From Isosphaeraceae bacterium EP7 (lineage in GTDB: Bacteria; Planctomycetota; Planctomycetia; Isosphaerales; Isosphaeraceae): a stretch of DNA of 64,000 nucleotides. Below the pieces are notes generated by a model. That model made no database searches. It had not been told where the DNA came from and saw nothing but the letters and a program-made list of their open reading frames with translations. The stretch spans positions 2,863,174 to 2,927,173 of the forward strand of contig CP151667.1 of NCBI GenBank assembly GCA_038400315.1. The letters are read 5' to 3'. Positions within the stretch are counted from its first letter, which is position 1; every line of letters begins with the position of its first letter. Position numbers and translations under genes: made by a program. Shown one piece after another: positions 6,564 through 14,751 of this stretch.

Positions 6564-9455
6564 TCAGGAGATGGCGTCGCGGATGAGGTCGGCGAGGAGG
6601 CCGAAGCCTTTGTCGACGTCGGTTCCGAGGTTGATGCTCAGGGCCCGGCGGTTGCGGGAGGTCAGGGACTGGAAGTCGCCGAGGGCCTGGGCCTGGACGA
6701 GGGTGGCGAAGCCGAATTTCTCGTTGGGGATGGCGAGGTCTTCGCCGTCCTGCGCGGTGAGTTGGAGGAAGACTCCGGTGTCGGGGCCTCCCTTGTGCAG
6801 CTGGCCGGTGGAGTGCAGGAAGCGGGGGCCGTAGCCGGTTGTGGTGGCCACCTTGTAGGTGTCACGCAGCTTGACGCGGAGGATTTGCAGGGCCTCGTCG
6901 CGGCGGCTCTTCTCGTCGAAGTACTGGGTGATCGCCAGGTAATCGCCGGCTTTGAGGCGGCCGAGGTGGGCCTTCAGGACGGCGACGGCCAGGTCACGGC
7001 CGGTCTTGGCGCCGGCTGCTTTCAGTAGGGCCGCCTTGTTTGTGGCGTCGGTGCTGAAGGTGAGAGCCTCGAAGGTGGCGACGGTTTCCTGCTGGGGCAG
7101 GGCCCCCTTGGCGGTGTACTCGGCGAGCAGGGCCTTGGTGTTGTCCTTGCTCTCCTGCACGTTGGGCTGGTCGAACGGGTCGATGCCCAGGCGCTGGCCG
7201 GCCAGCGGGGTGGCGACTTCCCAGACGAAGAACTCGGCGCCCAGGTCCATCGTGTCGGCCACGATCAGCTCGAGGACCGGGTGGCCCGCCTTGGAGAGGG
7301 CGATGAGCTGCGCGTGGTCCTCGACGGCCGGGCCGTCCAGGGTCCGGATCAGGACGAAGACGCGGTCATTGCCGTAGAAGTCGGGCGAGGTGAGGGGCTC
7401 GCCGGCGATCGGCACGATCCCCTTGCCTTCCTTGCCGGTGCTCTCGGCGATGAGCTGCTCGATCCAGAGGCCCAGGGCGTCGAACGGCGGCGGGGTGACG
7501 AGGGTCACCTTGTCGCGGCCCTTCTTGGCCAGGGCGCCAAGGGTGGCGCCCAGCACGGCGCCCGGGTTCTGGCGAATCGGCGTCTCGGGCTTGGTCGCCT
7601 TGATGACCGTGCCCGCGCGGTCGAGCAGGATGTCGACGTCCAGGCCCATCAGCGCGGCCGGGACCATGCCGAAGAAGGAGAGGGCCGAGTACCGGCCGCC
7701 GATGTCGCTGGGGTTGAGGAAGATCTTGCGGAAGCCGTCGCGGCGGGCGTCGGCCTCCATCTTGGTGCCTGGGTCGGTGATGGCGATGAAATTCTCGCCC
7801 GCCTTGTCCCCCTTCAGCTTCTTCACCAGGTCATAGAAGTAGGCGTAGAAGACCGAGGGCTCGGTGGTGGTGCCGCTCTTGCTGGCGACGATGAAGAGCG
7901 TGTGCGCCGGGTCGATCGCCTTCTCGATGCGGCGGATCGTGGCGGGGACGGTGCTGTCGAGGACGACCATCACGGGGTGGCCGGAGACCGGGACGTTGGT
8001 CCGGCGGATGACCTCGACGCAGAGGCTGGAGCCGCCCATGCCCATCACGACGATGTGGCCGAAGCCGGTCGCGGCGATCTCGTCGCTGAATGAGGCAAGG
8101 GCACCGGCCTCGGGCTTCACCACGTCGGCCACGGTCAGCCAACCCAGGGAGTTGGCGATGATCTTGGCGTGGTCGGGCTCGGCCTTGAAGAGGCTCGTGT
8201 CCTTGGCCCAGAGCCGCTTGACGGCGCCGATCTTGTCGAGGTCGTCCAGGGTGGCTTCGACGGCGTCCTTGTAGTCGCCAAGGAGCGCCGTGCTGCCGAC
8301 GCGCGACTTGCGGATGAGCTCGGCCTGCTTCTCGCGGATCGAGGTCATGAGCTGGCCGAAGGAGTCGGCGAAGATCTTGACGCCGTCGCGGAGGAGCTTG
8401 TCCAGGACGTCGTTGAAGTCGACGCCCAGGGCGCTCAGCTCCTCGATCTGGGCCTTGGCCTCGTCCATCCCCTTGAGCAGGGCGGGGGCCGCGTGGCCGT
8501 GGCCCTTGAAGGCGTCATAGGTGGGCCGGGGCATGGTGCTGACGGTGTCGGGGCCGATCAGCTCGTCGATGTAGAGGGTGTCGGGGTAGGCGGGGTTCTT
8601 GGTGCCGACGGAGGCCCAGAGCAGGCGCTGGACCTTGGCGCCCTTCTGCTTGAGCGCCAGGAACTGGGGGGAGCCGAATTCCTTCTCGTAGATGACGTAC
8701 GAGTTCTTGGCGTTGGCGATGGCCACCTTGCCCTTGAGCGCCTGGAGCCTGGCGACCTTGGCCTTGTCGTCAGCGGCGGCCTTGATCAGGGCGTCGAGCC
8801 GCTTGTCGACCTCGACGTCGATGCGCGAGATGAAGAAGCTGGCCACCGACGCGATGTGGTCGACGGGCTTGCCCTCGGCGGCGCGGCGGGCCAGGGCCTT
8901 GATGTAGGTCTGGGCGACCTTCTCGTAGGCGTCGACGCTGAAGAGGAGCGTGACGTTGACGTTGATGCCCGAGTAGAGCAGTTCCTCGATGGCGGGGAGC
9001 CCCTCGGGGGTGCCCGGCACCTTGATCATCGCGTTGGGGCGACCCAGAAGCTCCCAGAGCTGCTTGCCCTCGCGGATGCTCCCCTCGGTGTCGTGCGCTA
9101 GGAGCGGCGAGACTTCCAGGCTGACGTAGCCGTCCAGGCCGTCGGTCCGGTCGTACACCGGGCGGAACAGGTCCAGGGCCCGGCGGATGTCGGCGACGGT
9201 GAGCCCCTGGTAGATGCCGTCGATGCCGCTTCCCGACGCGACGAGCGAGGCGGTCTCTTCGTCGTAATCGCTGCCGGCGCTGATGGCCTTCTGGAAGATG
9301 CTGGGGTTGGACGTCATGCCTTGCAGGCCGTCCTCGTCGATCAGGCGCTGGAGGCTGCCGTCTTCCAGCATCTTGCGGCTGATATCATCCAGCCAGACGC
9401 TCTGCCCGAGCGCCTGCAGACCGGCCAGGTGTGCGGACGTCGACGCGGTGGCCAT
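6564..9455 (-). CDS. Bifunctional transaldolase / glucose-6-phosphate isomerase
   Basis: This 963-residue fusion joins two sugar-phosphate enzymes. Residues of about 10-370 are a transaldolase (LDDISRKML, DGLQGMTSNPSIFQKAI, NVTLLFSVDAYEKV), which moves a dihydroxyacetone unit between pentose-phosphate and glycolytic sugars. Residues of about 420-960 are a phosphoglucose isomerase-like SIS domain (VVMGMGGSSLCVEV, FIVASKSGTTTEP, GGRYSALSFFG). The reading frame is open upstream for 75 more codons, but the ATG at 9455 matches the normal transaldolase start (MATASTSAHLAGLQALGQS). Fused Tal-Pgi proteins are known from other bacteria. The strong hairpin just past the stop is the likely terminator. 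Confidence 0.94.
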   Translation of the reverse strand: MATASTSAHLAGLQALGQSVWLDDISRKMLEDGSLQRLIDEDGLQGMTSNPSIFQKAISAGSDYDEETASLVASGSGIDGIYQGLTVADIRRALDLFRPVYDRTDGLDGYVSLEVSPLLAHDTEGSIREGKQLWELLGRPNAMIKVPGTPEGLPAIEELLYSGINVNVTLLFSVDAYEKVAQTYIKALARRAAEGKPVDHIASVASFFISRIDVEVDKRLDALIKAAADDKAKVARLQALKGKVAIANAKNSYVIYEKEFGSPQFLALKQKGAKVQRLLWASVGTKNPAYPDTLYIDELIGPDTVSTMPRPTYDAFKGHGHAAPALLKGMDEAKAQIEELSALGVDFNDVLDKLLRDGVKIFADSFGQLMTSIREKQAELIRKSRVGSTALLGDYKDAVEATLDDLDKIGAVKRLWAKDTSLFKAEPDHAKIIANSLGWLTVADVVKPEAGALASFSDEIAATGFGHIVVMGMGGSSLCVEVIRRTNVPVSGHPVMVVLDSTVPATIRRIEKAIDPAHTLFIVASKSGTTTEPSVFYAYFYDLVKKLKGDKAGENFIAITDPGTKMEADARRDGFRKIFLNPSDIGGRYSALSFFGMVPAALMGLDVDILLDRAGTVIKATKPETPIRQNPGAVLGATLGALAKKGRDKVTLVTPPPFDALGLWIEQLIAESTGKEGKGIVPIAGEPLTSPDFYGNDRVFVLIRTLDGPAVEDHAQLIALSKAGHPVLELIVADTMDLGAEFFVWEVATPLAGQRLGIDPFDQPNVQESKDNTKALLAEYTAKGALPQQETVATFEALTFSTDATNKAALLKAAGAKTGRDLAVAVLKAHLGRLKAGDYLAITQYFDEKSRRDEALQILRVKLRDTYKVATTTGYGPRFLHSTGQLHKGGPDTGVFLQLTAQDGEDLAIPNEKFGFATLVQAQALGDFQSLTSRNRRALSINLGTDVDKGFGLLADLIRDAIS

Positions 9456-9664
9456 GATTCGCAATCTCCAAAGGTCGCCCGGCACGCCGGCAGAGTCGCC
9501 GATTCGCCCCAGGGCGGGGCTCATTTCTCCACCCAAGGATACGAAAAGGTCGTCGTGACTGCGACCCTCGCCCTCGATTTGAGCGGCGCGAACGCCGTTT
9601 CCGGCGTCGTTCGCCCCGCGATGCGCCTCCGAGATCGGACCAACCGGGGTCAATCTCGCCCTCC

Positions 9665-10330
9665 TCAGGCCCCCTCGCATCGGTCGCCGGTCGGCTTTTC
9701 ATCGGCGAGCGCCTTGATCGCGAGCAGCGCCGGCGCGGCGAGGTCCCCGGCACCAACTCCCGACCGCGTCAGGCAGCCGAGCAGGCCGAGCATCGACGTG
9801 TCAATCATGTGCACGCGCGAGGCTTCCACGATGCGCACGGCCCCGCTCGTCGGCGACGGCGCGTCGGGCAGAAACACGGTGCAGTACCCCGTCGGCAGGC
9901 GCTCGACCAGCAGGGCGAAGGCCCAACCCTCGTCCGTGGCCACGAGCGCGGGTGACACCGGGGGGTCCACGTGCAGGCCCGGGAATCGGCTCGCCGCGCC
10001 TCGCACGAGCAGATATCCCGGGAGCCGATAGAGCACACCTCGCTCCAGGTAATCGCTCCACAGCCGTCCCCGGCGCGTGCCCACGAAGAGGCCCGCGATC
10101 AGGAAGACCAGGACGATGGCGAAGATCGTCACGAGGTCTTCGCTCAGGATGCCAAAGAACCGTTCTTCCGGGAGCAGCCGCGCAACCGGCTGGAAGATCC
10201 GACGGAAGATCTGATAACCGTCGCGGCCCAGGATGGCGATGATCACGATCGGCACCAGGAACAATACGCCCCTCACGAGCGTGATCAGCAAAAACCGACC
10301 GAACTGACGCACCTTCGGACGAATCTCCAT
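9665..10330 (-). CDS. DUF502-type membrane protein
   Basis: This 221-residue protein has two transmembrane segments, near residues 12-34 (FLLITLVRGVLFLVPIVIIAIL) and 65-85 (VTIFAIVLVFLIAGLFVG), and a soluble C-terminal domain. The pattern of a two-helix anchor, the GLFVGTRRGRLWSDYLERGVLYRLPG junction and a following beta-rich domain (ALVATDEGWAFALLVERLPTGYCTVFLPDAPSPTSG) matches the DUF502 family, whose biochemical role is unknown. A GGAG lies before the ATG on the minus strand. It lies about 210 bases upstream of tal-pgi on the same strand; no shared function is suggested. Confidence 0.85.
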   Translation of the reverse strand: MEIRPKVRQFGRFLLITLVRGVLFLVPIVIIAILGRDGYQIFRRIFQPVARLLPEERFFGILSEDLVTIFAIVLVFLIAGLFVGTRRGRLWSDYLERGVLYRLPGYLLVRGAASRFPGLHVDPPVSPALVATDEGWAFALLVERLPTGYCTVFLPDAPSPTSGAVRIVEASRVHMIDTSMLGLLGCLTRSGVGAGDLAAPALLAIKALADEKPTGDRCEGA

Positions 10331-10560
10331 TTCGAGCTCCGATCTTCAGCGATCTCCCCGAAGGCCAGCCCGAAGTCTACGAAAACGGCCCCGGACTGAA
10401 TACGATGCGGAGGATTGCGGTCGTGAACAATCCCCCGGTGCCGACGACCTCGGCGTCGAAAGTTCGACGGCGGCCCATGGGAATCGTCCCGGCCCAATCC
10501 CGGGGGTGATCGAATCCCCTCACCCCGACCCGGACACGACGTTTGCCCGCGCACGACAGA

Positions 10561-10593
10561 GCCCCGGCCGTCCCATTGAAGGACGGCCGGGGC
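10561..10593. terminator. Hairpin, likely terminator of the Tyr/Gly-rich secreted protein gene
   Basis: A perfect 13-bp inverted repeat (10561-10573 and 10581-10593) with a 7-base loop lies 42 bases beyond the stop of the leftward gene at 10635. No clear T tract follows. The remaining bases between 10331 and 10634 show no gene. Confidence 0.58.
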
Positions 10594-10634
10594 CCCCGGT
10601 TCCATCGTCGATCGCCTCGATCGGTCGCGTCAGC

Positions 10635-11027
10635 TCACCAGCGACGGTAGCCGCGATACGGGTTGAAACCCGGGCGATAGCCGTAGACGGGCGGACGGTA
10701 GTAGTTGGCGTAGGGCGTCGCGGTCGAGTAGACGCCGCCCGGGGCCACGACCGTGGGGGCATATCCGCTGTAGCCCGAGCTGTAGTACGTGGTGCCGCCG
10801 GGATAGACGGTCGTTTGCTGCTGGACATAACCCTGGTTGCCGTATCCGTAGACCGGCGCGTATCCCTGGGTGTAGCCGGGATAAGCGTAGCCACGGCCGC
10901 CGATCACGCCATTGCTGTAACCGTAGGGGTTACCGCCGCCGACGCTGATCATCAACTGAGCGGACGAGGTCGCGTTGAGCGCCAGGACCAGGCCAAAGGC
11001 GAAGACGTACTTCTTCAGGCCAATCAT
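10635..11027 (-). CDS. Small secreted Gly/Tyr-rich protein
   Basis: This 130-residue protein has a signal peptide (KKYVFAFGLVLALNATSSAQ) and a low-complexity mature part built of glycine, tyrosine, proline, asparagine and threonine, with loose repeats such as GYAP, GYGNQGYV and PYGY. No enzyme motif or cysteine is present. Composition of this kind suits a cell-surface or matrix protein, but the function is unknown. The codon pattern, signal peptide and a GGGAG before the ATG support a real gene although the opposite strand is also open. It stands alone, with a hairpin after the stop. Confidence 0.72.
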   Translation of the reverse strand: MIGLKKYVFAFGLVLALNATSSAQLMISVGGGNPYGYSNGVIGGRGYAYPGYTQGYAPVYGYGNQGYVQQQTTVYPGGTTYYSSGYSGYAPTVVAPGGVYSTATPYANYYRPPVYGYRPGFNPYRGYRRW

Positions 11028-11547
11028 TGCTGAAGCTCCCGAAATCTAGAGGTCGCCCGCTTGCGACGCCATTCGATACGTTCGTTGGCCGAGATAATCC
11101 GGCGACCACGGGCGGCCGGTCCGTCGTTTTAACACCGATATCAGCACGCCCCATACCGACATACGCCAGAAATCCCCACTTGGGACTACTTGCGGCGGAA
11201 ATCCATCAAATATGCCCGATTCGAGGCAAGCTCGGCAGCCTGGGCCGACCCTCCGGCGCCCTTCCGACCGAACTCGGCACCGGGGGGGTGGAATGTGTTT
11301 GCGCATGATAAGGCAAGGAGCCGGCCGCCCCTGAGCCGCGAACCGTTGAGGATGGCCGCATCCCGGCTCGACCCGCGTCAGGCCCCGAGATCCGGCAACC
11401 CGCCCGATTCGCCCCACCTTCAGGGACAGTGCCGAGGATTCAGGTCCAATTCGCGGGTCGATCCTAGGGACAGCCGTTGCAGCCAGTCGAGTCCACGACC
11501 CTATTTTGGATGCCCAAAAACCAAATTCTCTCAAGCTAAAATCGAAC
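11028..11547 (+). other. Long intergenic region before the NRAMP gene
   Basis: About 520 bases lie between the start of the leftward secreted-protein gene and the promoter of the rightward transporter gene. A long minus-strand open frame crosses it, but it continues into the transporter gene and has no protein-like character. No RNA element was recognised. Confidence 0.5.
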
Positions 11548-11576
11548 TTGAGTTGGCCTTTGTTTCCCGTTAGGAT
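11548..11576 (+). promoter_or_regulatory. Possible promoter of the NRAMP-USP gene
   Basis: TTGAGT (11548-11553) and TAGGAT (11571-11576) are 17 bases apart inside a locally A+T-rich patch. Transcription would begin about 44 bases before the ATG at 11627, too short a leader for a manganese riboswitch. Confidence 0.4.
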
Positions 11577-11626
11577 AGTCGCGCGGTCCAGTCTGGAGTT
11601 GGATGGTGCGACCCTTGGGAGGGGCG

Positions 11627-13576
11627 ATGAGTCGGATCGAGGAAGCGGGAGGGCGGCGGAGCCTGTCGGAAGTGCATGGGTCGGTGTCCGTGACGCATGC
11701 GAACCCTCTGAAACGGATGTACGCGTTCCTCGGGCCGGCCTATCTGGTGAGCGTCGGCTACATGGACCCGGGCAACTGGGCGACCGACCTGGAAGGGGGC
11801 GCACGCTTCGGCTACGCCCTGATCTGGGTGCTGCTGATGTCCAACCTCATCGCCGTGCTGCTCCAGACGCTCTCTGCCAGGCTTGGGGTGGTCACCGGCC
11901 ACGACCTGGCCCAGGCCTGCCGCGCCGAGTACTCGCGCCGGGTGAACTTCGCCCTCTGGCTGATGGCCGAGGTGGCGATCGCCGCCACCGACCTGGCCGA
12001 GGTGCTGGGCACGATCATCGCCCTGAAGCTGCTCTTCGGCCTGCCGATGCTCTGGGGCTGCCTGATCACGGCGCTCGACACGTTCCTGCTGCTCTGGCTG
12101 CAGAAGTTCGGCATGCGGAGGATGGAAGCGTTCATCCTGGCGCTGGTCTGCACCATCGGCGCCTGCTTCCTGCTCCAGATCGTGCTGGCCCAGCCCGACT
12201 TCGGCCTGATCGTCGGCGGCCTGAGGCCGTCCCTCCCGCCCGGCGCCCTGTTCGTGGCCATCGGGATCCTGGGCGCCACGGTGATGCCGCACAACCTCTA
12301 TTTGCACTCGGCCCTGGTCCAGTCGAGGCAGATCGGCCACGACCAGAAGAGCAAGGCGGTGGCCTGCAAGTACAACCTGATCGACACGGCCATCGCGCTG
12401 AACGCGGCCTTTTTCGTCAACGCGGCGATCCTGATCCTGAGCGCGGCGGTCTTCCACGCCAACGGCCAGAACGTGGCCAGCATCGAGGAAGCGTACAAGC
12501 TGCTGCCCACCTTTTTAGCCCCGGTGGCGCCCACCCTGTTCGGCATCGCGCTGCTGTGCGCCGGGCAGAGCTCAACGCTGACCGGGACGCTCGCCGGACA
12601 GATCGTGATGGAGGGCTACCTCGACCTGAAGGTGGCCCCCTGGCTCCGGCGCGTGGTCACGCGGTCGCTGGCGATCATCCCGGCAGTGGTCGTCATCTCG
12701 CTGACCGGCGAGGGCTCGACGCAGCAGTTGCTGGTGCTTAGCCAGGTGATCCTCAGCTTGCAGCTCTCCTTCGCGGTGATCCCCCTGATCCACTTCACGT
12801 CGGACGCCAAGAACATGGGGTCGTTCGCCACCCCCTGGTGGGGCAAGGCGCTCGCCTGGCTCTCGGCCGCCGCGATCGTGGGCCTCAACGGCAAGCTCGT
12901 CTTCGACCAGATCGACACCTGGATCGAGCTCGCGCGCAGCTCCAACCTGGCCCTGGGCCCCATCCCCGCCTGGTGGGCCGTTGCGGTCGCCCTCTACGGC
13001 CTGGCCGCCGCGGTCCTGGGCCTGCTCGCGTGGGTGACCCTGAAGCCCTGGCTTCAGCCGGCACCCGCCTGGACGCCCCAGCCCGCCATCGAGTTGGACT
13101 GGGCCGACGCCCTGCGCCCCCGGCCGCTGTCGACGATCGGCGTGGCCCTGGAGCACAACGCCAACGACGGCGAGATCCTCAACCGGGCCCTCAGCCTGGC
13201 CGCCGCAGGCAAGACGAGCCTGGTCCTGATCCACGTCGTGGACACCCCGATGACCCGAATCTACGGCGCCGAGACCGCCGACCGCGAGACCGAGGCCGAC
13301 GAGCGCTACCTCGCCGAGGTCGTCCGCGTCCTCGAGCAGAAGGGCTACGACGCCCGGGCCGTCCTCCTCTACGGCCCCGACCGGGCCGGCGAGATCGTCG
13401 GCTACCTGAGGCGCACCCCTGTCGACCTCCTCGTCGTCGGCTCCCACGGCCACGGCCTGGTCCGAGACCTCCTCTTCGGCCAGACCGTCGACAAGGTCCG
13501 CCACTCCCTGGAAATCCCCATGCTCGTCGCCCGGCCGGATCGGACGGCGGGTGGGCCGGTGGTTGAAGGGGCCTGA
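11627..13576 (+). CDS. NRAMP-type metal-ion transporter fused to a universal stress protein domain
   Basis: This 649-residue fusion begins with an NRAMP (MntH-like) proton-coupled divalent metal transporter of about eleven transmembrane segments, residues 30-480. The metal-binding motifs are visible as MDPGNWATD in the first helix and MPHNLYLHS in the sixth. After a linker, residues of about 505-645 form a universal stress protein domain: TIGVALEHNANDGEILNRAL, SLVLIHVVD and the nucleotide-binding loop VGSHGHGLVRDLLFG. The ATG at 11627 was chosen because GGGAGGGG lies directly upstream. NRAMP homologues usually take up manganese or iron; the C-terminal domain may make transport respond to nucleotide or stress state (inference). 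Confidence 0.92.
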   Translation: MSRIEEAGGRRSLSEVHGSVSVTHANPLKRMYAFLGPAYLVSVGYMDPGNWATDLEGGARFGYALIWVLLMSNLIAVLLQTLSARLGVVTGHDLAQACRAEYSRRVNFALWLMAEVAIAATDLAEVLGTIIALKLLFGLPMLWGCLITALDTFLLLWLQKFGMRRMEAFILALVCTIGACFLLQIVLAQPDFGLIVGGLRPSLPPGALFVAIGILGATVMPHNLYLHSALVQSRQIGHDQKSKAVACKYNLIDTAIALNAAFFVNAAILILSAAVFHANGQNVASIEEAYKLLPTFLAPVAPTLFGIALLCAGQSSTLTGTLAGQIVMEGYLDLKVAPWLRRVVTRSLAIIPAVVVISLTGEGSTQQLLVLSQVILSLQLSFAVIPLIHFTSDAKNMGSFATPWWGKALAWLSAAAIVGLNGKLVFDQIDTWIELARSSNLALGPIPAWWAVAVALYGLAAAVLGLLAWVTLKPWLQPAPAWTPQPAIELDWADALRPRPLSTIGVALEHNANDGEILNRALSLAAAGKTSLVLIHVVDTPMTRIYGAETADRETEADERYLAEVVRVLEQKGYDARAVLLYGPDRAGEIVGYLRRTPVDLLVVGSHGHGLVRDLLFGQTVDKVRHSLEIPMLVARPDRTAGGPVVEGA

Positions 13577-13617
13577 CGGAGAAGCTGATTTGATCGAATC
13601 GCTCGGCAAATTTGACC

Positions 13618-14064
13618 CTACAAACCAGCCAAGAGTCGATCAATCCGCTCTTCGAAGACCGGACGCTTCCGTCGAAGTGCGATCAGGACTTCTCGAACTG
13701 CGTGCTTCTCATCCTCGGAGAGATTCTCGAACGCGATCGCATAGGCGGCAAGGGTTCTCGGTGAATTCATGATTCGCATATGTATGATGGAAGCCCATCT
13801 TGGAGCGGTTCTCCAAAATTCAGGCAGGTGGCGAATGATTTCCCGAACGAAAATTCGATCGTCAAAAATCTCGATCGCATGAATAATCGAGAACATTAAT
13901 TCATCGAATTCTGCATGGTCATCAAGAAGTGACAATAAAACATCGACGGAGGCGGGGTCCTTGAGCTCGGCGATCTGCCCGATGATTTCCTCGGATCGTC
14001 GAACATAGCCTTCGGCCTGATTCCGCAACTCATTTTTTAGCTGATCGACCAGGACTTTGATCAT
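13618..14064 (-). CDS. Imm30-like immunity protein, orphan
   Basis: This all-helical protein of 148 residues carries the pattern of Imm30 immunity proteins: a repeat-like N-terminal half (EIIGQIAELKDPASVDVLLSLLDD), the acidic EFDELMFSIIHAIEIFDD block, then REIIRHLPEF, WASIIHMRIMNSP and ENLSEDEKHAVREVL. Such proteins neutralise polymorphic toxins delivered between cells. No toxin gene lies nearby, so if the assignment is right this is an orphan immunity gene. It is visibly richer in A and T than its neighbours, which suggests acquisition by transfer. An ATG nine codons upstream (14091) is an alternative start. Confidence 0.65.
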   Translation of the reverse strand: MIKVLVDQLKNELRNQAEGYVRRSEEIIGQIAELKDPASVDVLLSLLDDHAEFDELMFSIIHAIEIFDDRIFVREIIRHLPEFWRTAPRWASIIHMRIMNSPRTLAAYAIAFENLSEDEKHAVREVLIALRRKRPVFEERIDRLLAGL

Positions 14065-14109
14065 TCTTTCACTCGCCAAAGCCCAACACAACGCACGACC
14101 ACATGCGAA

Positions 14110-14691
14110 TCAATAAGGCGTGCCCGCCTGCCGGGCCGCCTTCAGGGCATTCGCATACCACTCCAGCTCATCCAGAAACTTGCCGGCTCGCTTGCGGGCC
14201 TTCTCGTCTCTGGGGTTGCCGGCGTCGTCGTAGGCGTCCTGCACGGCGGGGATGGGGAGGAGGGAGGGGATGCTGGGGGTTCCCAGCTCGCAGAGCATGG
14301 CCCTCAGCTGCATGGCGGCCCTGACTCCTCCGAAGGGGCCGGCGGAGTAGCAGACGATGGCGGAGGGGTGCCAGAAGTATTCTTCGAGGAAGTGGTCCAG
14401 GAGATTGGAGAGGGCGGGGGGGATGCTGTGGTTGTACTCGCCCGAGACGATGATGAAGGCGTCGGCCTGCTTGATCCGGGCGGCCAGGCGCTCCAGCGGG
14501 GCGGGGGCCTGGCCGGGGTCGTATTCCTTGTACATCCGGTCGAGGAGCGGGAACTGGTCTTCCATCGGGTCGACCAGGGTCGCCTTGTGGCCCCGCGCCA
14601 GGCACTCGCCGAGGATGAAGCGGGCGGCCTTGATCCCCTGGCGATGGTGGCGGACCGAGCCGTAGATGACGAGCAGGTCGAGGGGGGTCAT
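14110..14691 (-). CDS. NADPH-dependent FMN reductase family protein
   Basis: This is a flavodoxin-fold oxidoreductase of 193 residues. The FMN-phosphate loop is IYGSVRHHRQG near the N-terminus, the second conserved block is FIIVSGEYNHSIPPALSNLLDHF, and a third flavin-contact segment is CYSAGPFGGVRAAMQLR. These match the NADPH-dependent FMN reductase family that includes azo-, chromate- and quinone-reducing enzymes. It lies on the minus strand 60 bases downstream of the thioredoxin-reductase-like fusion and probably belongs to the same transcript (UBP finger, fusion, FMN reductase). Confidence 0.88.
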   Translation of the reverse strand: MTPLDLLVIYGSVRHHRQGIKAARFILGECLARGHKATLVDPMEDQFPLLDRMYKEYDPGQAPAPLERLAARIKQADAFIIVSGEYNHSIPPALSNLLDHFLEEYFWHPSAIVCYSAGPFGGVRAAMQLRAMLCELGTPSIPSLLPIPAVQDAYDDAGNPRDEKARKRAGKFLDELEWYANALKAARQAGTPY

Positions 14692-14751
14692 GGCGTTTCC
14701 TGAATGGGTCAGATCCGCGTCAATTGATGTTCGAATTTCGAGGGCGGGCGT

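Noticed and set aside
10506-11033. Plus-strand frame opposite the Gly/Tyr-rich protein
   Set aside because: The opposite strand has a signal peptide, ribosome-binding site and terminator; this one has only valine- and arginine-rich chance sequence.
11548-11626. Manganese riboswitch upstream of the NRAMP gene
   Set aside because: The likely leader is only about 44 bases and shows no yybP-ykoY-type paired stems.
11046-11804. Long minus-strand open frame before and into the NRAMP gene
   Set aside because: It crosses the likely promoter and the NRAMP start, is arginine- and proline-rich, and matches no family. It is a chance frame in G+C-rich DNA.
12572-13609. Long minus-strand open frame opposite the NRAMP-USP gene
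   Set aside because: It mirrors the codon positions of the strongly supported transporter gene, a usual shadow in G+C-rich genomes.
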